Source: JAUIIK01 sp963745675 (GTDB lineage Bacteria; Chloroflexota; Chloroflexia; Thermomicrobiales; CFX8). From it: a DNA stretch of 64,000 nucleotides. Shown in pieces: positions 58,144 to 64,000 of the stretch. Made by a program: the position numbers and the translations under genes. The stretch's first letter is position 1. Each line of letters opens with the position of its first letter. The stretch lies in NCBI GenBank assembly GCA_963745675.1, contig CAVUYM010000012.1:1-64000 (forward strand). Direction: 5' to 3'. The notes under the pieces are model-generated. The model was given only the letters and a program-made list of their open reading frames with translations. It was not told the origin of the DNA and made no database searches.

Positions 58144-58799
58144 GTGCCTTCGCGCTGGAATTCACCGGTACTACTCATCTTGCCAGCCATCGCCCTGGCT
58201 GGGTGTTCGTTCTTCCCCAGAGCCGGTACGGACAGGGCTCGCTACTGTTCCGATCTCCTCACAGCGGACATTCATGGCTACGAATCGCTCGATGAGATGG
58301 CCTGGTACTCGGAAGTGATCGTCGTTGGCACCGTCTCGGAATCGCAAGGATCGCGGTGGGCGTCAGACGATCCCTCCGAAATCGTCACCGATTACACCGT
58401 GGAGATAGATGCAGTGGATACGCGGCGACATCCAGGGGCGCCAACAAGTCCCCATCCGTGTCTTTGGCGGAGTGATTGAGGACTGCGTCCAGCTTTACAA
58501 CTAGTTGGCCGCCCTTCGAGCCGGGCGACCGGGGCATCTTCTTCCTCCGCGACTACGAAGGATCGACACCTCCGCGCTACGACCTGTTCGGCTGGGGGCA
58601 AGGCTACTGGAACCTTGACCGATCAGGGACGGTGACAAACAGAAGTGCCCCACACCTCTGGCCGAGCCAGTATCCAACGCCGCTCGACGACTTCGTCTCG
58701 ATCATTCGGAACGAACTTGGGAACGGTCCGCCTCCTCAGGAGGCAACCAACGAACGCTATCTCGTCCCGCTTGAGGAAAGTCCAATCTCCGCGCCCTGA
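58144..58799 (+). CDS. Putative lipoprotein (two frameshifts)
   Basis: GTG at 58144 follows AAAGGA. The signal peptide SPVLLILPAIALAGCSFFPR carries a lipobox (LAGC). The protein continues YSEVIVVGTVSESQGSRW and VTDYTVEIDAV. Single-base breaks near 58415 and 58500 are needed to join DIQGRQQVPIRVFGG and PPFEPGDRGIFFLRDYEG into one chain ending at 58799. The middle part resembles proteins that describe metal- or ligand-dependent surface factors only in composition; no family is recognised. Confidence 0.55.
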
Positions 58800-58901
58800 G
58801 CGGGAGACAACTACCGTGCTTGGCCCCCGTCCAAACAGCACGGTCAGTCACAGTTATCTTCATCTGAGCCACTTCTCGGCAATGCGGAACAGCCCGGTCG
58901 G

Positions 58902-59465
58902 TCAGTCGATGGATTCGAAAATCGATGCGATCGGGATACTGAGGCCCGGCAAAATATCTCCGCCATCGAGATCGCTCTCGACTCCCAGCACACGCGAAGA
59001 GCCATCCGGAAGATGAACGGTAATCGAGCGCAGCTTCGGCCAGACGACCCAGACAATCTGGACTCCGGCACCAAGGTAATCTCGAACCTTCTCCTGGATG
59101 TCAGTGGCGTTGTCGTTCGGTGAAATCACTTCGGCAACGAGATTTGGAGGCTGGGGCCAGTACCCCTCCGGCGGTCCATCCTCCGGCACGCGTTCCCAGG
59201 AAACGAACGAGACATCAGGAATACGAACGCGATCTGGATCTCGTTGTACGACAAACGAAAGTCCGTCGGGAAACGCATATCCAAGATCGTGTTCAGTAAC
59301 GAACGCATCGATGAGCTTGAAGAGGGCGACAACGATGATCATGTGCACGCCACCGGTACCCGGCATCTCGATCACCTTTCCATCCACAAGCTCGAAGCGC
59401 TTACCCGGAATCTCGGGTTTTTCCCACAGATCCTCGGCAGTCATCAACTTCTGCTCGACGCTCAT
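58902..59465 (-). CDS. Uma2 family (DUF820) endonuclease-fold protein
   Basis: The 187-residue protein starts with the family hallmark MTAEDLWEKPEIPGKRFELV and continues RIPDVSFVSW, NLVAEVISPNDNATDIQEKV and the loop YLGAGVQIVWVVWP. The Asp (PDVSF), Glu (AEVIS) and Lys (QEKVRDY) fit the PD-(D/E)xK nuclease core. Its ATG overlaps the cca stop by 4 bases (ATGA). Uma2 genes are numerous in cyanobacteria and Chloroflexota and their role is unclear. Confidence 0.85.
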   Translation of the reverse strand: MSVEQKLMTAEDLWEKPEIPGKRFELVDGKVIEMPGTGGVHMIIVVALFKLIDAFVTEHDLGYAFPDGLSFVVQRDPDRVRIPDVSFVSWERVPEDGPPEGYWPQPPNLVAEVISPNDNATDIQEKVRDYLGAGVQIVWVVWPKLRSITVHLPDGSSRVLGVESDLDGGDILPGLSIPIASIFESID

Positions 59466-60906
59466 AGATCGTTCCTTTCAGCCTCAACCCACTCCCGCGC
59501 CAGCTTCGTCGCCGTTTCCTGATCGTCGGGATCGAGGTCGCCGTCTATGACCATCTCGCGTAGGCGGTCCTTGATCTCGGCGATCCAGCGGCCGGGTGGG
59601 CGCTCGAACATCGCCATCAGGTCGTTGCCATCGAGCGGGCTCTGAAGCTGGTCGAGGGCGTGCTGGGCTTCGAGATGTGCGAAGTGTTCGCGCAAGCCCT
59701 CAATGCGCCGGGCGGCGGCCCGCCGGCGGTGCTCGCGGGAGCTGGTGACATCAGCCGCCGCAAGATCGACCAGATCGTTGAAGGTGTCGCCCGCTTCGAG
59801 CGCCAACCGCCGCACCGCGGAGTCGGTCCAGTCCGGTTCGTAGGAAGATGGACGCAGGTGCATCGCAACCATTCTGGCGACGCGTTTCTGGAGGTCGTTT
59901 TCCTGCTTCAGTCTCTTGAGCAGCCTACGCGCCAAAGCAGCTCCCGCCGGTTCGTGGCCGAAGAAATGAACCTCACCATCATCATCCACCGTTCTCGTCC
60001 ACGGTTTCGCAGCGTCATGAAGCAGGGCCGCCCAGCGCACTGCAAGGCGTGGCGGGGATTGAGCTACTACTTGCAGCGTGTGTTCCCAGATGTCCTTGTG
60101 GCGTGCGTACCGCCATCGCGATCATCGGTGACCATCGGGACGATCTCGGGCAAGATATGAGGGAAGAGTTGTGCGGCATCGAGGACTCGCAAGCCGCGTT
60201 CGACCGCTGGCGCGACCAGCAGACGATTGAGCTCGACCGTCACACGTTCGATGCTGATGCGCTCCAACTCCGGACCGGTCGCCTGCATCGCGCGAAGTGT
60301 CTCTGGTGCAACCTCGAAATCGAGCTCGGCGGCAAAGCGCGCCGCTCTCAGAATACGCAGCGGATCCTCGTCAAAGCGCTCAAGTGGATTCCCGACTGCA
60401 CGGATGAGCTTGCGGTGTAGATCGGCGATGCCGCCGAAAGGGTCGATCAGGTCACCGCTCAAGGCATCGAGGGCGATGGCGTTGATCGTGAAGTCGCGCC
60501 GCGAAAGATCTTCATCGAGGAGGACGCCGTGGCGGACCGTTGGACGGCGATCACGGGTCGGGTAGACCTCATCCCGGTAGGTCGTGATCTCAACGGTCAA
60601 TTCGCCATCAGGGTCGTGGAAGACGAGTCCGATCGTGCCAAAGGCCGCGCCGACATCGAAGATGGAGGTTGCGCCGGCGAGACGACCTAGCTCTCTCGTC
60701 TTCTCCGGTAGCGACGAGGTCGCAAAATCGAGATCGGCGCGGGGCCGTCCAAGCAGCAGATCTCGCACGACTCCGCCAACCAGAAATATCTCCTCGTCGC
60801 CCTCCCGGAACGTGTTTGCCAGAGACAGAGAGACAGATCGCTCCCGCTCTGGCAGTGATTCCACCAGCTCTGGCATTCGCGCATGTTGTATGCCGGTACG
60901 CTCCAT
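59462..60906 (-). CDS. cca: CCA tRNA nucleotidyltransferase / poly(A) polymerase family (frameshifted)
   Basis: ATG at 60906 follows GGGAGG with a 7-base spacer. The nucleotidyltransferase head shows LVGGVVRDLLLGRPRADLDF (catalytic DxD), the nucleotide-selecting RRDFTINAIALDAL, and ERFDEDPLRILRAARFAAEL. One base is missing near 60115: the frame continues HKDIWEHTLQVVAQSPPRLA and then the HD domain ALLHDAAKPWTR. About 481 residues joined. It adds CCA to tRNA 3' ends, or polyadenylates. The C-terminal HD domain supports the bacterial cca/pcnB type. Confidence 0.88.
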
Positions 60907-60995
60907 GGTGCGACCTCCCGTGGTCAAGTGTATAGAGGCGGCACCCTGAGGTCATCCGATTGAGCGAATTGGATCTGAGGGATGAAGCAGGTTGA

Positions 60996-62585
60996 CTAGC
61001 CGACGACCAGCGATAGCAAGGCGAATGTAACCGCGGCAGCGCCGATCAACACGACCGCCAGCGCCGCGATCAGCACCGGAGAGAGGGCGATGCCATCCTG
61101 CCAGGATGAGCTGGCAACGTCCGCGGCGTCAGCGGAGAGAACGGTCAATTCACCAGGTCTCGGTTTCCGCCGGCAAGGTCGCGGCCCTAACCGCCTCGGC
61201 TTCCAGCTCCGGCAGTTCGTCAGTGCCCGACGCCAGGAACGCTCTCAATCGGCGCTTCTGGCGTGGCAACAGATGACTCCGGGAAGTCGGGCTGTCTCGA
61301 GGAGCGGCAGCTTCGACCTCCGCCGTGTCCGGCTCAACCTGGGCCGATTCCAGAGCACGATCCAGCGCAGTGGCTTGCGTTACCGGGATATCCGGCGGCG
61401 GTTCCGGCGCCAGGTGGAGCCTGAGGTTCCTCAACGGGTGGAACAGGCGGCGCTGCCGGTTCAGCGCGTCGCGGCAGGGGCGTTCAGCAAGGGCACGCAT
61501 TTGGGCGGCAATCGACGTACCCAGAGTTCAAGTCGGCGGCAATCGCCGCACCGAGGGCAATCGCATACTTCGGATGGGCATCGAGGAAAATTTCAGCTGT
61601 CGGTTTCTTCCCGCACCCGCTGGCGCACGAGCGGAATCCGGGAAGAGCCGCCGACCAGCAATATCCGATCAACATCGTTCAGCGAGATGTCGGCGCTACG
61701 AACAGCCCGTCGAAAGGCCGCAATCGTCGCCCCGATACGTGGCTCGACCATCTCTTCGAACTCGCTGCGGGTCAGCCGCACTTCCGTCTGCACACCGGGC
61801 AACATGACCGGGATGGTGACATCGGTATCGACCGAGAGCACCTCTTTGGCTTGCCTCGACTCATCCCGCAACCGCGCGACGGCAGTCATCGCGGTTGAAT
61901 CCGATGGGTCGAGGTCCTCTACAGCGTCGCCAAGCGACTGCAGGACGTGGCCAAACACCGCCTCGTCAAAATCGATGCCGCCCAGCCGTTCGATACCCTC
62001 GGGTTCGCCGAGCTGCTCGAAGCTCGTCTCGGTTCGACGCAGGAGCGCGGCGTCGAAGGTGCCGCCGCCGAAGTCGTAGACGGCGACAATCTCGCCAGGC
62101 TCGATGCGCTCGCGACCAGCGTAGTGCAGGGCAGCCGCGACAGGCTCAGTGATGTACTTCGCATCACCAACATCGGCCAGTCTGACGGCCTGTTCGAGCA
62201 AGTCGAGCTTGTAGAGCCCCCAGTTTGCGGGGTGTGTGATGACGAGTGAAGAGGGTGGACCACCTTGCTGCTCGACGACGAGATCGTAGATACCCCGCAG
62301 AAGGTAGCTCATCAACGTCTCTGCGCCATAGGGGGCGCTGCCGAGCAGGATTGGCGTCGGGTCGCCCAGGCGGCGTTTGAACTCGCGCGCCGTCCGCAAC
62401 GGTTCGATCATCGCCCGGCGCTCGGCGGCCTCGCCGATCAGAATCTCGCCCGACTCGCGGGCGACGATGATCGATGGCAAAGTCGGAGAACGGTAACCCA
62501 ACGACAGAATCTCGGCCTGGCCGTTGCGTGCCACAGCCGCTGCCGAGAAGGTCGTTCCAAGATCAATTCCGAGTGCGTAGGCCAA
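60996..62585 (-). CDS. Membrane-anchored Hsp70-like ATPase (several frameshifts)
   Basis: The actin-like ATPase begins YALGIDLGTTFSAAAVARNG, with phosphate loops IVAVYDFGGGTFDAALL and DRILLVGGSSRIPLVRQRVR. After a break near 61592 the frame reads EIFLDAHPKYAIALGAAIAA. The C-terminal part is Pro/Glu-rich (PVPPVEEPQAPPGAG; VTPEAP-like stretches) and ends in a membrane helix, LSPVLIAALAVVLIGAAAVT, stopping at 60996. At least four single-base breaks lie between 61150 and 61600, in high-GC repeats. There is no substrate-binding domain of the classical DnaK type, so this is a specialised Hsp70 relative rather than DnaK. Confidence 0.75.
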
Positions 62586-63044
62586 CTGGTAATTCCCGCC
62601 CAGGTTCTCACGATCTGTACCGATTATCGCACGTCAGCCCACCACGTTCGCGAAAGATCTTGACAGTGTTACCGGTCTCGATGGATAATCCCGACGGGAT
62701 GACTAGGAATTGTCAGGCCGTATCGGATCAGCTTGGTATGGGCAACATCTAGCCTGACTCTTGGTGCATATTCATGAAGGCAGAAAGGACCACTTCGATG
62801 CCGAGCTCAGCCGGATCAGGTCGAATGCGAACGGGCTCGCTCTGGGTCGCCACCGTGAACTTCTGGACGCGCTTGATTACCGACCGGGTGCAACTCCTGC
62901 CAAGGCTGCGTGAAACGTCAGCGGCAAGAACCTGAGCTGCCCATCCTTACAATCTGGAGTGGTCTATGCTGGCGCTCGTGCCAGTGACGGGACAAACTGC
63001 TTGCCAGACGTTGAGCAGTTCTCATCAACCTGGCCGCTCAACCG
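62586..63044. other. 459-base intergenic region
   Basis: No gene is supported. A 54-codon frame (62774-62935) has an AAAGGA ahead of an internal ATG, but its translation shows no pattern. The region must hold the promoters for the divergent Hsp70-like and GNAT genes. Confidence 0.4.
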
Positions 63045-63599
63045 TTGAAGACATTTGCTGACAAGCCCACGCTCACCGGCAACCGGGTGATCTTGCGTCC
63101 GATGTCAATCGCAGATGCCGAGCCCTTTTTCGCATCGCTCGACGATGATGAAAGCACGCGACTCACGGGCACGCACCAGACCTTCACCTTCGAACAGATT
63201 CAGAACTGGACGGCGTCGCGGCAGACCACCGACGACCGGCTGGATCTCTCGATAATTGACCGCGAAACCGGCGAATGGGTCGGCGAACTGGCGATTCTCG
63301 ATTGGGACGAAGACAACCACTCCTGTAGCTTCCGCATCGCCATCGGGCCTGCCGGCCGCAACCGCGGTCTGGGCAGCGAGGCCACCCGGCTTATTGTCGA
63401 CTACGTCTTCGAGCAACTTCCGATTAACCGCATCGCGTTGGAGGTCTTCGCCTTCAATCCCCGCGCTATCCACGTCTACGAACGCTGCGGCTTCACCCGC
63501 GAGGGCATCATCCGCGCCGCCCTCTACTGGGACGGCGAGTATCACGACGCCATACTGATGAGTATCCTCCGAAATGAGTGGCTGGCATCTACCAGCTAA
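63045..63599 (+). CDS. GNAT N-acetyltransferase (RimJ/RimL type)
   Basis: The 184-residue protein shows TLTGNRVILRPMSIADAEPF at the start, the acetyl-CoA loop AGRNRGLGSEATRLIVDYVF, and the family end INRIALEVFAFNPRAIHVYE plus RCGFTREGIIRAALYWDGEY. This is the RimJ/RimL branch that acetylates protein or small-molecule amines. TTG at 63045 is the likely start, with no clear ribosome binding site, so the true N-terminus may be slightly different. Confidence 0.8.
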   Translation: MKTFADKPTLTGNRVILRPMSIADAEPFFASLDDDESTRLTGTHQTFTFEQIQNWTASRQTTDDRLDLSIIDRETGEWVGELAILDWDEDNHSCSFRIAIGPAGRNRGLGSEATRLIVDYVFEQLPINRIALEVFAFNPRAIHVYERCGFTREGIIRAALYWDGEYHDAILMSILRNEWLASTS

Positions 63600-64000
63600 C
63601 TCCAGCTGGCCGGTTATCGCATGGAAGCAGAATTGGGCGCCCAAATGTGGGGCGACACGACGACGAAAGTCAAGCAGTTGTGAGTATCCAATATCCTCGT
63701 ACGATGGCTTCAGTTCAGCACCTATAGCGTATTCCCAAATGGACTAAGGCGTTGTCATCTATTCTTAAACAGGCTCTAGACTGGATACCAAAATGTTAAG
63801 CCGTTCCCTTGTCATCCCGACCCATTCGTACCCACTGCGCGGATGCTCACTCAGGGCAAGCGTCGCAGAGAGATCGAAGTCGAACACGACGAAAGCGCTA
63901 CTCTAAGATTTCTCCACGTAGCTTCCCCTGCAACCAGGGGTCCCAAGCGATCGAATTGACATGCTCTGTTCGTTGGCCAAATCCGAAGTACCCGAGTCCG
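63600..64000. other. 401-base terminal stretch without a recognised gene
   Basis: No open frame with family motifs is seen. TGTCATCCCGACC occurs near 63813, similar to a unit near 44250, and may be part of a dispersed repeat. A gene may continue beyond the window edge. Confidence 0.35.

Noticed and set aside
61090..62079. 329-codon plus-strand open frame
   Set aside because: It is opposite the Hsp70-like gene, rich in Arg and Ser, and shows no motif.
62774..62935. Possible small protein of 54 codons
   Set aside because: There is no recognisable sequence pattern and no overlap or operon context; only a weak ribosome binding site.

Overview
The window is 64 kb of bacterial chromosome with fairly high GC, dense genes on both strands, AGGAG-type ribosome binding sites and occasional GTG or TTG starts. 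The gene mix points to Chloroflexota, probably near Thermomicrobia: several secreted proteins carry a module ending in FERRxLTYTP and GNVGxHYYxWRYG, alongside an F420/PPOX-type protein, a mycothiol-isomerase-like protein, E1alpha/E1beta/E2 dehydrogenase genes and many peptidases. This assignment is inference; there is no rRNA or marker gene to test it. I saw no tRNA, rRNA, CRISPR array, prophage or classical insertion sequence.

Layout. 0-4 kb: tandem GNAT paralogs (one broken) and a secreted Kelch protein. 4-10 kb: conserved hypotheticals, an orphan GIY-YIG nuclease between inverted palindromes, a serine hydrolase, a phospholipase D-like protein and a metallo-hydrolase. 10-18 kb: a DinB/maleylpyruvate-isomerase-like protein, a secreted FN3-like protein, prolyl oligopeptidase, a Crp-type regulator and a lactonase-like hydrolase. 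18-24.4 kb: a minus-strand run of GGDEF/EAL protein, M20 peptidase, threonine aldolase, a small protein, amidohydrolase and a kinase fragment. 24.7-41 kb: membrane protein, S9 peptidase, three tandem secreted NHL proteins with a small PH-like protein between them, oligoendopeptidase F, a PPOX protein and a secreted beta-lactamase-like protein. 41-45.7 kb: methyltransferase, coiled-coil membrane protein, a regulator remnant, 1.1 kb of non-coding DNA and a FAD oxidoreductase. 45.9-49.4 kb: 2-oxoacid dehydrogenase E1alpha, E1beta and E2. 49.5-56.4 kb: two large paralogous Asp-box (VPS10/sortilin-like) proteins separated by a DUF559 nuclease inside 49-bp perfect inverted repeats. 56.6-63.6 kb: an aminotransferase-like protein, lipoprotein, Uma2 nuclease, CCA-adding enzyme, membrane-anchored Hsp70-like protein and a GNAT.

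Four patterns stand out. First, a roughly 270-residue secreted module is fused to Kelch, FN3-like, NHL and beta-lactamase-like C-termini in six genes. Second, the three NHL genes and the PH-like gene share an upstream inverted motif of the form YTATCGW-N6-WCGATRG, suggesting one regulon. Third, two orphan nucleases of unrelated families (GIY-YIG and DUF559) are each bracketed by inverted palindromic repeats, and a third inverted pair lacks a gene; these look like small nuclease-linked mobile elements. Fourth, about 25 single-base frameshifts interrupt otherwise well-conserved genes. That rate fits indel errors in the assembly better than mass pseudogenisation, so I join the pieces into single genes and mark the breaks.

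Functionally the window mixes secreted beta-propeller proteins and peptidases (S9A, S9C, M3, M20) with one central-metabolism operon.
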